DNA of 23,888 nucleotides from Dehalococcoidia bacterium CG2_30_46_9 (GTDB taxonomy: Bacteria > Chloroflexota > Dehalococcoidia > GIF9 > AB-539-J10). Made by a program: the position numbers and the translations under genes. Positions 12,982-21,149 of this stretch are shown here, piece after piece. Each line of letters begins with the position of its first letter. Position 1 is the stretch's first letter. A model generated the notes under the pieces. That model was not told the DNA's origin. It did not search any database and was given only the letters and a program-made list of their open reading frames with translations. The stretch lies in the NCBI GenBank assembly GCA_001873005.1, contig MNYE01000076.1:1-23888 (forward strand), in the 5' to 3' direction.

Positions 12982-14411
12982 ATAAGGAAGAAATATCAGA
13001 GCTCGCCAAAGAGGAAGAAGATGATGGTATCATAGCTGAGGTTAGCACTGTTGAGGAAAGCACTATAGAAGGTACTGCGGAAATTCTTCCTGAAGAAATT
13101 GCGCCTCAGATAGCGTTAGAAGAACATGAAATAATTGATGACTCCACTCGCATGTACCTTCAGGAAATTGGCAGAGTACCGCTTCTTAGCGCTAGTGAAG
13201 AGGTAACCATAGCCCGCAAGATAGAGCAGGGTAGATTTCTGGAAAAAATCGAAGATACACATTTCAAGAGATACAAAAGATTCCCATCAGGAGTTGATAT
13301 AGTTGTCTACCTGATTTCGCGGCTTTCTAAACACTATCCTATTATTCAGATCATCCAAGAATACTTACATATTGATGTATCCTGCGGCTTGGTAAAGACA
13401 ATCACAGATCCCAAATTCCGCTCCACCGTTGATGGTGTTGTCGATTTCTCATTGCTATCCGCTATTGCCCAGAAGACGGATAAAGAGACTAGTGCCGTGG
13501 AAGAAGCCATCATGAATATTTCCTTAAGTAGCCAGTTATTACCTCCGCAGATACTCTCCCACATTGGGAGAAAAACCTCGTGGCAGGAAGTCAAAGCCCT
13601 ATTAGGTAATGGGAAATTTCTCTCCAAAATTAGCTCTCGGGAAAATCAGTTAAAGACTTATTTCGAGAAGGTAAGGTCCGAGGGCAAGAAAGCGGAGAAA
13701 CATCTCAGCGAAGCCAACCTCCGTTTAGTTGTTAGCATAGCCAAGAAATACCTCGGGCATGGCATGTCCTTTCTTGACCTTATCCAAGAAGGAAACATCG
13801 GGCTTATGCGGGCAGTAGAAAAGTTCCAGTACAGGAAAGGTTATAAGTTCAGTACTTATGCCACCTGGTGGATCCGACAAGGAATAACCCGGGCCATAGC
13901 TGACCAATCTCGCATTATACGCATTCCAGTACACATGGTAGAAACGATCAATAAGTTATTACGAACAATACGGCAACTGACTCAAGAATTGGGACATGAG
14001 CCAAGTTACGAGGAAAGTGGAGAGCGCTTGAATATAAGCCCGGAAAGAGTGGAGGAGGTTTTGGACTTGTTTCACCACGAGCCAGTATCCTTAGAAACAC
14101 CAATTGGTGAAGATGCGGACAGTCGCCTTGGTGACTTCGTCCCAGATGAAACCAGTTTGGCACCAACTGAAGCTGCTGCCAGGCAACTACTGAAGGAGCA
14201 AATAGATAGGATCCTCGACGAGCTTAGCGAGCGAGAGAAAAAGGTATTACAATTTAGATTTGGCCTCAAGGACGGACATGCTCGAACCTTGGAAGAAGTG
14301 GGGAAAGAATTCAATGTGACTCGGGAAAGGATACGACAAATCGAGGGCAAAGCTTTACGCAAGCTACGCCACCCTAGCCTCAGCCGCAAACTTAAAGACT
14401 ACTTGGATTGA
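12948..14411 (+). CDS. rpoD: Primary RNA polymerase sigma factor (sigma-70/SigA)
   Basis: This is the housekeeping sigma factor that directs RNA polymerase to -10/-35 promoters. The 487 residues comprise a short acidic N terminus without a recognisable region 1.1 and region 1.2 ([12 protein letters not shown]). A non-conserved spacer follows, then region 2 (about 252-325, with [11 protein letters not shown] and A-T-W-W-I-R-Q-G), region 3, and region 4 (about 422-485) with helix-turn-helix [14 protein letters not shown]. The ATG at 12948 lies inside dnaG, with AAGGA at 12934-12938 upstream. The last 13 nt overlap the end of convergent ffh, leaving no space for an ordinary terminator. Confidence 0.97.
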   Translation: MDPIEREDEELDKEEISELAKEEEDDGIIAEVSTVEESTIEGTAEILPEEIAPQIALEEHEIIDDSTRMYLQEIGRVPLLSASEEVTIARKIEQGRFLEKIEDTHFKRYKRFPSGVDIVVYLISRLSKHYPIIQIIQEYLHIDVSCGLVKTITDPKFRSTVDGVVDFSLLSAIAQKTDKETSAVEEAIMNISLSSQLLPPQILSHIGRKTSWQEVKALLGNGKFLSKISSRENQLKTYFEKVRSEGKKAEKHLSEANLRLVVSIAKKYLGHGMSFLDLIQEGNIGLMRAVEKFQYRKGYKFSTYATWWIRQGITRAIADQSRIIRIPVHMVETINKLLRTIRQLTQELGHEPSYEESGERLNISPERVEEVLDLFHHEPVSLETPIGEDADSRLGDFVPDETSLAPTEAAARQLLKEQIDRILDELSEREKKVLQFRFGLKDGHARTLEEVGKEFNVTRERIRQIEGKALRKLRHPSLSRKLKDYLD

Positions 14412-15784
14412 TGCCAACCACCGGCAAGCATATTCATAATGTTCTTAGGTAATTTGCCGCGTGTTAGCGATTTGGTCAATTTCCGCATCTCATAGAATTG
14501 ATTTAGAAGCTGGTTAACGTCCTGGGGTGCAGTGCCACTACCACGAGCAATGCGGCGACGCCGGCTGCCATCAATAATAGTGGGATTATGCCTTTCTTCA
14601 TAAGTCATAGACAAGATAATAGCTTCCACTTTTTTCAATCTTTTCTCACCCTCGTCGCCAGACAAATAAGGGTAACCCTGAACTTGTTTCAGGGCGAGTG
14701 TCTCGATGAGTTGTCCCAGTGGGCCCATCTTGCGAACTTGGCGTATCTGATCCATAAAGTCTTCAAGGTCAAATCCAGCAGTGCGCACTTTCTTTTCCCA
14801 CTTTTTCGCCTGCTCCGGGCTAATATTTTTTTCTGCTCGCTCGATGAAACTGAGGATGTCTCCCATGCCCAGAATGCGCGAGGCTAAACGGTCAGGGTAA
14901 AAAGGTTCCAAGGCATCAACCTTCTCACCGGTACCGAGGAACTTTATTGGCACCCCAGTAATAAACCTGATGGATAAGGCGGCTCCGCCTCTGGCATCAC
15001 CATCCATCTTCGTTAGGATAAGACCGGTAAGCCCAATTCGACTATGAAATTCTTGAGCTATCTTGACCGCCTCTTGGCCAGTCATAGCATCCACCGTAAG
15101 TAATACCTCGGAAGGCTGTAAGGTAGATTTCATTTCAGCCAACTCAGCCATCATAGCCTCGTCAATATGCAGACGTCCTTGCGTGTCAACAATCACCCAG
15201 CTTGATGCTAGTTCCTTTGCCTTCTTGAGGGCACGGAGACAAATACTTACTGGCATTACCTTGTTTTCATTCTGAGCCAAAGTGTCAAAATAAACAGGTA
15301 TATTTCGTTGCTCACCCAGTAATTTGAGTTGTTCTATAGCGGCGGGACGGCGAGTATCAGCAGCTACTAACAACGGGGATTGCCCCTCCTGTTTGAGCTG
15401 GACAGCTAGCTTTACCGCCGTAGTGGTTTTACCTGACCCCTGTAGCCCCACTACCAGAACCATCGAAGATGGCTGCACAGTAGGGGCGAGCATGCTCGCC
15501 CCTACTAAATGACTGCGTTCTCCGCCTAAAATGGCAATTAATTCTTCGTTGACAATTTTGATGACTTGTTGCGCCGGCGTCAGACTGTTCAATACTTCAG
15601 CAGCAAGAGCACGCCCTCTTACCCGAGACAGCAGCTCCTTGACTACCTTGAAATTCACATCGGCTTCCAAAAGCGCTAGCCGCACCTGGCGCAAAGCTTC
15701 ATCAACATCTCCTTCACTGAGTTTACCCTTCCCCTTAAGTTTATCAAATACACTAGTTAACTTTTGCGTCAAAATTTCCAGCAT
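14399..15784 (-). CDS. ffh: Signal recognition particle protein Ffh (SRP54)
   Basis: This GTPase binds 4.5S RNA and hydrophobic signal peptides and delivers ribosomes to FtsY at the membrane. The 461 residues hold the N domain (1-90) and the G domain, with P-loop G-L-Q-G-S-G-K-T-T (113-121), V-D-T-Q-G-R and [10 protein letters not shown]. The C-terminal M domain has the RNA-binding [12 protein letters not shown]. The G3 motif has Gln where DTAGR is usual. Two palindromes are inserted in frame: 15479-15506 encodes residues about 93-102 at the N/G junction, and 14676-14694 encodes A-L-K-Q-V-Q-G (364-370) at the start of the M domain, where a methionine/proline-glycine loop is normal. It has its own promoter and a very short leader, and it converges on rpoD with a 13-nt overlap. 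Confidence 0.96.
   Translation of the reverse strand: MLEILTQKLTSVFDKLKGKGKLSEGDVDEALRQVRLALLEADVNFKVVKELLSRVRGRALAAEVLNSLTPAQQVIKIVNEELIAILGGERSHLVGASMLAPTVQPSSMVLVVGLQGSGKTTTAVKLAVQLKQEGQSPLLVAADTRRPAAIEQLKLLGEQRNIPVYFDTLAQNENKVMPVSICLRALKKAKELASSWVIVDTQGRLHIDEAMMAELAEMKSTLQPSEVLLTVDAMTGQEAVKIAQEFHSRIGLTGLILTKMDGDARGGAALSIRFITGVPIKFLGTGEKVDALEPFYPDRLASRILGMGDILSFIERAEKNISPEQAKKWEKKVRTAGFDLEDFMDQIRQVRKMGPLGQLIETLALKQVQGYPYLSGDEGEKRLKKVEAIILSMTYEERHNPTIIDGSRRRRIARGSGTAPQDVNQLLNQFYEMRKLTKSLTRGKLPKNIMNMLAGGWHQSK
14676..14694. repeat. Palindromic repeat, CCCTGAACTTGTTTCAGGG family (inside ffh)
   Basis: The 19-bp palindrome (23 bp counting 14672-14694) is identical to the intergenic copy after fbp. 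On the ffh strand it encodes A-L-K-Q-V-Q-G at the start of the M domain, between [10 protein letters not shown] and Y-P-Y-L-S-G-D-E. Confidence 0.88.
15479..15506. repeat. Perfect 28-bp palindrome inside ffh
   Basis: AGTAGGGGCGAGCA followed by its exact reverse complement forms an uninterrupted 28-bp palindrome. In ffh it encodes [10 protein letters not shown], between the N-domain helix ending L-G-G-E-R-S and the strand M-V-L-V-V-G before the P-loop. Normal Ffh has a short linker here, so the element appears to lengthen the linker without breaking the frame. GC content is higher than in the flanks. Confidence 0.88.
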
Positions 15785-15798
15785 AAAACCTCAATCAC

Positions 15799-15828
15799 AT
15801 TCTATTCCTAGCAAAGTCCTGCAGTCAA
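15799..15828 (-). promoter_or_regulatory. Candidate ffh promoter
   Basis: On the minus strand TTGACT (15828-15823), an 18-bp spacer and TAGAAT (15804-15799) lie just before ffh. The expected start point near 15792 leaves only about 8 nt before the ATG at 15784, with GAGG as a weak ribosome site. Confidence 0.55.
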
Positions 15829-15875
15829 TCTCTTCTACTATATCTATGATCCTTGATTTCAAACTAGAACCCCCA

Positions 15876-15904
15876 TTGCAATTAACTCAGAATCAGGATA
15901 CTAT
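15876..15904 (+). promoter_or_regulatory. Candidate promoter for the HIT gene
   Basis: TTGCAA (15876-15881), a 17-bp spacer and TACTAT (15899-15904) precede the HIT gene. Transcription would begin about 15911, only a few bases before ATG 15914. No Shine-Dalgarno exists, so a leaderless mRNA is predicted. The promoter is divergent from that of ffh. Confidence 0.55.
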
Positions 15905-15913
15905 ATAGATTCG

Positions 15914-16390
15914 ATGCAACAGATCTGGGCGCCATGGAGGATAGAATACATCAGGAAGGCTAACGAGGCTGGCTGTATTCTGTGTCAAAAACCCAAGGAG
16001 AATAATGACGAAGCAAGCTTTATTCTCTACCGCGGAAAAAATAACTTCGTGCTATTGAACATTTATCCCTATAATCCCGGGCATTTAATGGTAGCTCCCT
16101 ATCGGCATACAGCTAATTTAGCCGACCTGACAGAGTCGGAAGTAATAGAACACTTTGACTTTATCAAGAGGAGCCTGGAACTTTTGAGAGAGGTGCTAAA
16201 TCCAACGGGATTTAATGTCGGATTAAACCTGGGTAAAGCCGCCGGGGCTGGAATAAAAAATCATCTCCATACCCATATAGTGCCGCGATGGGAAGGTGAT
16301 ACTAACTTTATGCCTGTGCTGTCCGATACCAGGGTTATATCAGAGGCTTTAACTGCCACTTATAAAAAGCTAAAGGCGAAGATAACCTAG
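15914..16390 (+). CDS. HIT family hydrolase (AP4A phosphorylase-like)
   Basis: This HIT (histidine triad) nucleotide hydrolase or transferase has 158 residues. It begins M-Q-Q-I-W-A-P-W-R-I-E-Y-I, typical of the branch with a C-x-x-C motif (C-I-L-C, about 21-24). The HIT domain contains L-L-N-I-Y-P-Y-N-P-G-H-L-M-V and the triad H-L-H-T-H-I-V at 117-123, whose central histidine is the nucleophile. Substrates are probably dinucleoside polyphosphates or AMP conjugates, but the exact one cannot be told. It has a predicted leaderless promoter. It converges on pheA with a 7-nt gap and no visible terminator. Confidence 0.92.
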   Translation: MQQIWAPWRIEYIRKANEAGCILCQKPKENNDEASFILYRGKNNFVLLNIYPYNPGHLMVAPYRHTANLADLTESEVIEHFDFIKRSLELLREVLNPTGFNVGLNLGKAAGAGIKNHLHTHIVPRWEGDTNFMPVLSDTRVISEALTATYKKLKAKIT

Positions 16391-16397
16391 TTTAAGA

Positions 16398-17213
16398 TTA
16401 TTCTGCCTGGGGATAAGACCCGAGTATTTTAAGGAAGGTAACTTCCTTTCGTAATTCCTCTACTGCCTTTTGACACATTTCCTCACCCAGATGACCTTCA
16501 AAATCAACATAAAAGACATATTCCCAGGGCTTACTTTTGCTTGGTCTAGACTCCAGCTTGGTTAAATTTATATTCCTCGTAGCAAAAACGCCCAGAGCGC
16601 GATACAGAGCACCTGGTACATGTCTGGCAGCAAAGACAAGAGAGGTCTTATTTTTCGTGTCCAGCTTCGCTTTCCCCTTGGAAATGGCAAAAAACTTGGT
16701 GTAATTGTTTATGTTGGTTTCAATTTCCGCTGCCAGGACTTCTAAGCCATAGATTTCCGCAGCCCTCCTGCTGGCTATGGCAGCACACTCTCTTAACTCC
16801 CTTTCTTTTATCATTTTGGCGCTGCCAGCAGTATCATAAACAGGTATGATCTCAGCAGTTAACTTGCTCAGGAATTCATCACACTGAGCCAAAGCTTGAG
16901 GATGGGAATAAACTTTGGTTATATTGACCAAATTTTCCCCGGGCAAAGCCAGCAAACAATGACTTACCCTTAAAATAACTTCAGCGTATATATGAAGGGG
17001 ATAAGCTAGTAATAAATCATAAGTTTCATTGATGCTACCCGCCTGAGAGTTTTCTATGGGGACGACGCCAAAACTAACCTTGGCCTCTAATACAGCCTGG
17101 AAAACATCTTTGAGACGGGTACAGGGTAAGAAATCAATGTCATTGCCAAAAAGCTTGATGCTGGCGTCTTCACTGAAAGCACCCCTCTCTCCCTGAAAAG
17201 CGACTGTCACCAT
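16398..17213 (-). CDS. pheA: Prephenate dehydratase
   Basis: This enzyme converts prephenate to phenylpyruvate in phenylalanine synthesis. The 271 residues contain the dehydratase domain (F-Q-G-E-R-G-A-F-S-E-D-A at the start, then V-P-I-E-N-S-Q-A-G-S-I). The catalytic-motif segment N-N-Y-T-K-F-F-A-I keeps Thr172, with Lys replacing the usual Arg. A C-terminal ACT domain follows (about 187-262, with G-A-L-Y-R-A-L and L-E-S-R-P) and normally mediates feedback by phenylalanine. There is no fused chorismate mutase. ATG 17213 follows a GAGGG motif. It is the last gene of the long minus-strand run, 24 nt after an RCK protein. Grouping with a permease hints at amino-acid metabolism, but co-transcription alone is weak evidence. 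Confidence 0.95.
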   Translation of the reverse strand: MVTVAFQGERGAFSEDASIKLFGNDIDFLPCTRLKDVFQAVLEAKVSFGVVPIENSQAGSINETYDLLLAYPLHIYAEVILRVSHCLLALPGENLVNITKVYSHPQALAQCDEFLSKLTAEIIPVYDTAGSAKMIKERELRECAAIASRRAAEIYGLEVLAAEIETNINNYTKFFAISKGKAKLDTKNKTSLVFAARHVPGALYRALGVFATRNINLTKLESRPSKSKPWEYVFYVDFEGHLGEEMCQKAVEELRKEVTFLKILGSYPQAE

Positions 17214-17237
17214 ACGTCCCTCGCCAGATAAGGAGGG

Positions 17238-17909
17238 TTAAGGGGCGGGCCTCCCCTGGCCAAGAGCAGCTTGAAGTGATTCCTCACTTCCGCCAGGAAT
17301 TAAGCAAAGAAGCTCGTCCCCAGCTCGTAAGACAGTTTCCGGGACGGGTATTTTTGACTCCTCTCCCTGACGAATCAGTAAAGTTACCACAGCACCCTCA
17401 GGTAACGGTAAATCTTTCAGTGGCCTACCCACCAAAGAGCCATCGGGTATTTTTGCCAGGATAAGCTCCGTTCCTCTATCTTTGAAACTGAAGAGGCGCG
17501 CTAAGGGGAAAATGCCGCTTAGCACTTTTATGTTCTCCATGACAAGCCCGACGACATTCACAGTATAATCAATGCCTAACTTAGCAAAAATAGGTTCATT
17601 TCTGGGATTATTAACTCTGGCAATGACCCGGGGGACATTGAATTTTTGCTTGGCTATCTGGCAAGCTGCCAGGTTCTCCTCATCTTCACGGGTAACAGCA
17701 ATGAACATATCAGTCCTGGCTATTCCAGCTCTATCCAGAGTAGCTATTTCAGAACCACTACCACATATTGAGATACTGCCCAGTTCCTGCTTGACTTCTT
17801 CACACCTGGCGGCATCTTTTTCAATTATTAACGCCTCGTGACCATTGGCAAAAAATTCTTTTGCCAGGGAGAAGCCCAAATCACCACCACCAACTATTAT
17901 GATATACAT
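17238..17909 (-). CDS. TrkA-type protein with RCK_N and RCK_C domains
   Basis: A cytosolic regulator of the Trk/Ktr type, 223 residues long, made of one RCK_N nucleotide-binding domain and one RCK_C domain. RCK_N begins V-G-G-G-D-L-G (Rossmann glycines, residues 6-12) with acidic residues at the second strand end, and includes F-I-A-V-T-R-E-D-E-E-N. RCK_C lies in the last 80 residues (G-R-P-L-K-D-L-P-L, A-G-D-E-L-L-C-L-I-P-G). Such proteins bind NAD(H) or ATP/ADP and gate potassium channels or transporters. An AAGGAGG ribosome site lies in the upstream gene, which it overlaps by 13 nt. No TrkH/KtrB pore gene is in the window. The immediate partners are another RCK protein, a USP and an APC permease. 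Confidence 0.9.
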   Translation of the reverse strand: MYIIIVGGGDLGFSLAKEFFANGHEALIIEKDAARCEEVKQELGSISICGSGSEIATLDRAGIARTDMFIAVTREDEENLAACQIAKQKFNVPRVIARVNNPRNEPIFAKLGIDYTVNVVGLVMENIKVLSGIFPLARLFSFKDRGTELILAKIPDGSLVGRPLKDLPLPEGAVVTLLIRQGEESKIPVPETVLRAGDELLCLIPGGSEESLQAALGQGRPAP

Positions 17910-18319
17910 GGACCCTCCTTACCTATCCCTAGTTTTTCCCTCACCACTTGAACAAATAGAAAAATGGGGCTTATCGCTTCAAGACCAAGGCTTTCAAAAA
18001 ACTCGGCTCGCAATGGGTCATGCATACGGCAGAGTACCTTAGGGACATTAAATATTTGCTTGGCAATCTGAGCCGCCATAGCATTTTTGTCATCGTCGCT
18101 TGTCACTGCTATGAAGGCATTGGCTTGCGCTATGCCAGCCTTTTTTAACATCTCCTCGTCAGTAGCATCCCCCAAAAAGGCTACGCCACCAAAGTCAGAC
18201 GGTAAAGTATCAAAACTATTAGCCTCTATGTCCATGATAGTCACCTTGTGTCCTTCGGCATCAAGTAATTTTGCCAGCTCAGACCCGACACGCCCACAGC
18301 CCATAATTATAATATTCAT
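17897..18319 (-). CDS. Single-domain RCK_N (TrkA-N) protein
   Basis: The 140 residues contain only the RCK_N Rossmann domain. It begins I-M-G-C-G-R-V-G-S-E-L-A-K-L-L and continues with D-I-E and F-I-A-V-T-S-D-D-D-K-N. The tail after about residue 120 is short, and no RCK_C is present. It resembles the next gene over the first 110 residues (including A-Q-I-A-K-Q-I-F-N-V-P-K-V), which suggests duplication. Its start overlaps the USP stop (TAATG, 18321-18317) and its end overlaps the second RCK gene by 13 nt, so the three are probably translationally coupled. It may form a heteromeric RCK ring with its neighbour. Confidence 0.88.
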   Translation of the reverse strand: MNIIIMGCGRVGSELAKLLDAEGHKVTIMDIEANSFDTLPSDFGGVAFLGDATDEEMLKKAGIAQANAFIAVTSDDDKNAMAAQIAKQIFNVPKVLCRMHDPLRAEFFESLGLEAISPIFLFVQVVREKLGIGKEGPCIS

Positions 18320-18756
18320 TATTCCCCCCTTAAAGAAATCGCCTCACGGTAGAGCAAAACAGGACAAGGAGATTCGCGTAAAACATAGCGACTGGCATTG
18401 CCCAGGTTGAATACACTCAGACGCTTTTTATAAGGAAGACCCATGATAATTAGCTCTACCTTTCTCTCTACTGCTTCATCCACAATTCCTGGTCCAGCTT
18501 CGCGAGCCTGAAATAAATCGGTTTCTATCTCACAATCCTGTTCAGCACTAATGTCTTCCGCCTGAGTAAGTAACTTCTCCGCCTTCTCTATCTCCAAGTC
18601 AATCTGGGCATCTAAAGGAAGAGTTCTTGGCACCTCAATAATATAAACAACATAAATTTGAGCTTTGCTCTTCTTAGCTAAATCACAGGCTAATTTTATA
18701 ACTTCCTCATCGACACTGTTTCCACAAACAGGCACCAAGATTTTCTTTATTTCCAC
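18319..18756 (-). CDS. Universal stress protein (UspA family)
   Basis: This 145-residue UspA-fold protein starts K-K-I-L-V-P-V-C-G-N-S and ends S-P-C-P-V-L-L-Y, the standard first and last strands. The nucleotide-binding loop is degenerate. The usual G-x-x-G-x-x-x-x-x-x-x-x-x-G-S is G-L-P-Y-K-K-R-L-S-V-F-N-L-G-N-A-S here, keeping the final G-N-A-S but not the middle glycine, so ATP binding is uncertain. It starts with GTG 18756, 12 nt after the permease. In some bacteria a USP domain is fused to the C terminus of APC permeases; here it is separate but adjacent. Confidence 0.9.
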   Translation of the reverse strand: MEIKKILVPVCGNSVDEEVIKLACDLAKKSKAQIYVVYIIEVPRTLPLDAQIDLEIEKAEKLLTQAEDISAEQDCEIETDLFQAREAGPGIVDEAVERKVELIIMGLPYKKRLSVFNLGNASRYVLRESPCPVLLYREAISLRGE

Positions 18757-18768
18757 AGTCTGGACATA

Positions 18769-20322
18769 TTAACTTAATTTCTTATCATTAGTCAATAGAG
18801 GAGGCGCTATCTTAGAACTTGTTTGCCACAGCGGCAATCTCCTGCGCCGGCGGAATATACAATAGACGACAATACCCAGAGACATCCAGCCGAAACCAAC
18901 CCAGCGGACATAAGGATACATCACAATTATCACCAGCCAAATACCACTGGTAGCCACCAAGCCAAGAATAGCCGTTATGGGTAATTCACGCCCCCCAAAC
19001 TTGATATTAGCTTTGAGCTTAAAAGGGCGCGGAAACTCAGGATGTTTTAGGCGCAGTCTAAGAATAGAAGCATGGGCTAAGGCAAAGGCTAACAGAGAGC
19101 CAAAGGCGTATAGGCCACCCAATTTGACGAAGGTGTCGGGGGCAAAAAATCCTGGAATAAGAAGTAAGATAGCGATGAAGCCAAATAGGATTATAGAGCG
19201 ATAAGGTGTCTTGAATTTGGGATGAACGCTAAATAAAGCTGGAGGCAAAAGTTGGAATCTTCCCATGGAAAAAGTTAACCGTGAAATGCCCATAAGCCCG
19301 GCATTAGTAGCCACAGTCAAGATAGTTGCCGCTAATACAGCTACCAATATTGGCAGGATTTTGAGAAGTCCGCCCAAAATGGCACTAAGAACGATAACTG
19401 TGGCTGGATTTGAGGAAAATCTTGCCGCTGCTTCCTCAGGAATTATAGCTAAGGAAAGCCCGCTAGCAATACCCGCCACGGGATCCCTGGCCCACTCCGA
19501 AGCCATCTCCACCGGCGTCATTGTGGAGAAACCGGCCACGGAAATACCACTAAATAGAATTAGCACCACAACCATCATTAGAATATATGCTCTGGGGACA
19601 CTCACCTGAGGATGTTTCGCCTCTTCAGATAGCTGTGATATGGTTTCAATACCTGTATAAGCGATGGCAGCTACGGCAATACCAAAAATTAATTTATCCG
19701 TTGATGGCCAATAAGCTGTAATATTGTGGAACAGGCTCTGAGGATTGAAGAGAAACAACACCGCCAGGACTATAATAAGTACCTGCGTAACTATATCCAG
19801 TACAATAAAGCCAATGTTTAGAATTGATGACCTTTTAATGCCCATGACATTAAGGCACATCAAGAAAAGAATAATTCCCGTGGCGAAACCAGTGCCAATC
19901 ACCGGGTTCCCAAACTGCTTCCAGAAGTATCCTAAGTAAGCCGGCACAGTATAAGCAGAAATTGCCATGGTAATGATATAACTAAATGCCAGTGCCCAAC
20001 CTGCTATGGAACCCCAGAAATCGTTGAAGGCATGGCGAGCAAAGGTAGCTGAGCCACCGGCCTCAGGCATCATTGCTGTACCCTCGGCGTAGGAAAGAGA
20101 AGTAAAGATGTAGAAAATGCCCGCAATGAGTAAAACAACCGGAGTAGCCCCCGCGGCAATCAAGACCACGAGGCCCAAGGCGTAATAAATAGATGAACCC
20201 ACATCGCCATAGCCGGCGCTGAATAAGCCTAATACCCCCAGTACTCTTCTTAAGGGGTGAGCTTTAGCCCGAGTGCGCCGAATAAATTTATCACCAGGCT
20301 TAGAATGCCACTTACTTTCCAA
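18769..20322 (-). CDS. APC-superfamily permease
   Basis: This integral membrane transporter of 517 residues has about 12 hydrophobic segments. TM1 carries S-A-G-Y-G-D-V-G-S-S-I-Y-Y-A-L-G, the broken-helix glycine motif of the APC fold. Y-A-E-G-T-A-M-M-P-E-A-G-G-S and an A-G-W-A-L-A-F-S-Y-I-I-T segment follow. The short cytosolic C terminus is basic. Annotation as an amino-acid permease is the default. However, the linked USP and two RCK genes also fit a cation or potassium transporter of the APC superfamily, since KUP/KimA-type carriers belong to it. It follows recO by 30 nt with an AGGAGAT ribosome site. The substrate cannot be told from sequence alone. Confidence 0.9.
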   Translation of the reverse strand: MESKWHSKPGDKFIRRTRAKAHPLRRVLGVLGLFSAGYGDVGSSIYYALGLVVLIAAGATPVVLLIAGIFYIFTSLSYAEGTAMMPEAGGSATFARHAFNDFWGSIAGWALAFSYIITMAISAYTVPAYLGYFWKQFGNPVIGTGFATGIILFLMCLNVMGIKRSSILNIGFIVLDIVTQVLIIVLAVLFLFNPQSLFHNITAYWPSTDKLIFGIAVAAIAYTGIETISQLSEEAKHPQVSVPRAYILMMVVVLILFSGISVAGFSTMTPVEMASEWARDPVAGIASGLSLAIIPEEAAARFSSNPATVIVLSAILGGLLKILPILVAVLAATILTVATNAGLMGISRLTFSMGRFQLLPPALFSVHPKFKTPYRSIILFGFIAILLLIPGFFAPDTFVKLGGLYAFGSLLAFALAHASILRLRLKHPEFPRPFKLKANIKFGGRELPITAILGLVATSGIWLVIIVMYPYVRWVGFGWMSLGIVVYCIFRRRRRLPLWQTSSKIAPPLLTNDKKLS

Positions 20323-20352
20323 ATAATATCTCCTGTTTTGCTTCTGACAAGT

Positions 20353-21141
20353 CTAGTGTCTGCTGGAATTACTGTCAACGAGCGACAATTTCTTCAATTC
20401 CTCAAGCCAGCGCATTGACTTAACTTCTTGCTGTAAATGGTATTTTATGTAATCTTGTAATACTTGCCGCAACTCCCAAGATAACTCCGGTTTTAATTTG
20501 ACCCTCACTGCCATGGTATAATCACAACTTTCCCATAAACGAAGGACTTTCAAAGCATCAACCGAAAGGGGATGAGCTGCGGTTTCTTTTTGAGCACATA
20601 GTGGACAAAGAACACCACCCTGACGGCAACTGAAGAAATTGGCTTGCGGTTTCAGATAGGAATTACAAATAACACATCGCTTTAGTTGCGGACGATAGCC
20701 GAGATGGCACAGAAGGTTAAATTCGAAGTAACGCAAGATAATTTGATCGTTGTCAGCTTCATTTAACCTGTGCAACGTCTCAAGCAATAAGTCAAACAGC
20801 GGACGATTAACACTATTTTCCATGGTGAACAAGTCAATAAGCTCCAGGATATAAAAACCATAGGAGAGGCGCCACAAATCGCTTTTCAACCCCAGGAAGC
20901 CATCAATAGTTTGGCTTTGGGTAATGATATCAAGCTTACGACCCCTGGCTAAGAATAAGAGGCTATGAGTTAGGGGCTCTACGTTGCCTCCCAATTTGCT
21001 TCCGGGACGGCAAGCTCCTTTGGCTAGTGCCTGCAATTTGCCAAACTCAGGAGTATAAATGGCAAGAAGTTTGTCAAACTCGCCTAGCTTGATTTGTTTT
21101 AGGATAATGGCTTGAGTTTGGTAATTTCGAGGGCTGCTCAT
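20353..21141 (-). CDS. recO: DNA repair protein RecO
   Basis: RecO loads RecA with RecR in RecFOR recombination and anneals SSB-coated DNA. The 262 residues begin with an OB-fold (Y-Q-T-Q-A-I-I-L-K, L-A-I-Y-T-P-E-F-G-K-L) and contain a zinc site from C-V-I-C, S-C and C-P-L-C in the middle, followed by a helical C terminus. The length is normal. It starts 8 nt after the recR stop, so the repair genes are one operon, and it continues into the permease gene after 30 nt without a terminator. Confidence 0.94.
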   Translation of the reverse strand: MSSPRNYQTQAIILKQIKLGEFDKLLAIYTPEFGKLQALAKGACRPGSKLGGNVEPLTHSLLFLARGRKLDIITQSQTIDGFLGLKSDLWRLSYGFYILELIDLFTMENSVNRPLFDLLLETLHRLNEADNDQIILRYFEFNLLCHLGYRPQLKRCVICNSYLKPQANFFSCRQGGVLCPLCAQKETAAHPLSVDALKVLRLWESCDYTMAVRVKLKPELSWELRQVLQDYIKYHLQQEVKSMRWLEELKKLSLVDSNSSRH

Positions 21142-21149
21142 CTACAATC

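Noticed and set aside
17276..19939. Several plus-strand open frames opposite the RCK, USP and permease genes
   Set aside because: They are shadows of clearly conserved minus-strand genes, without ribosome sites or recognisable domains.
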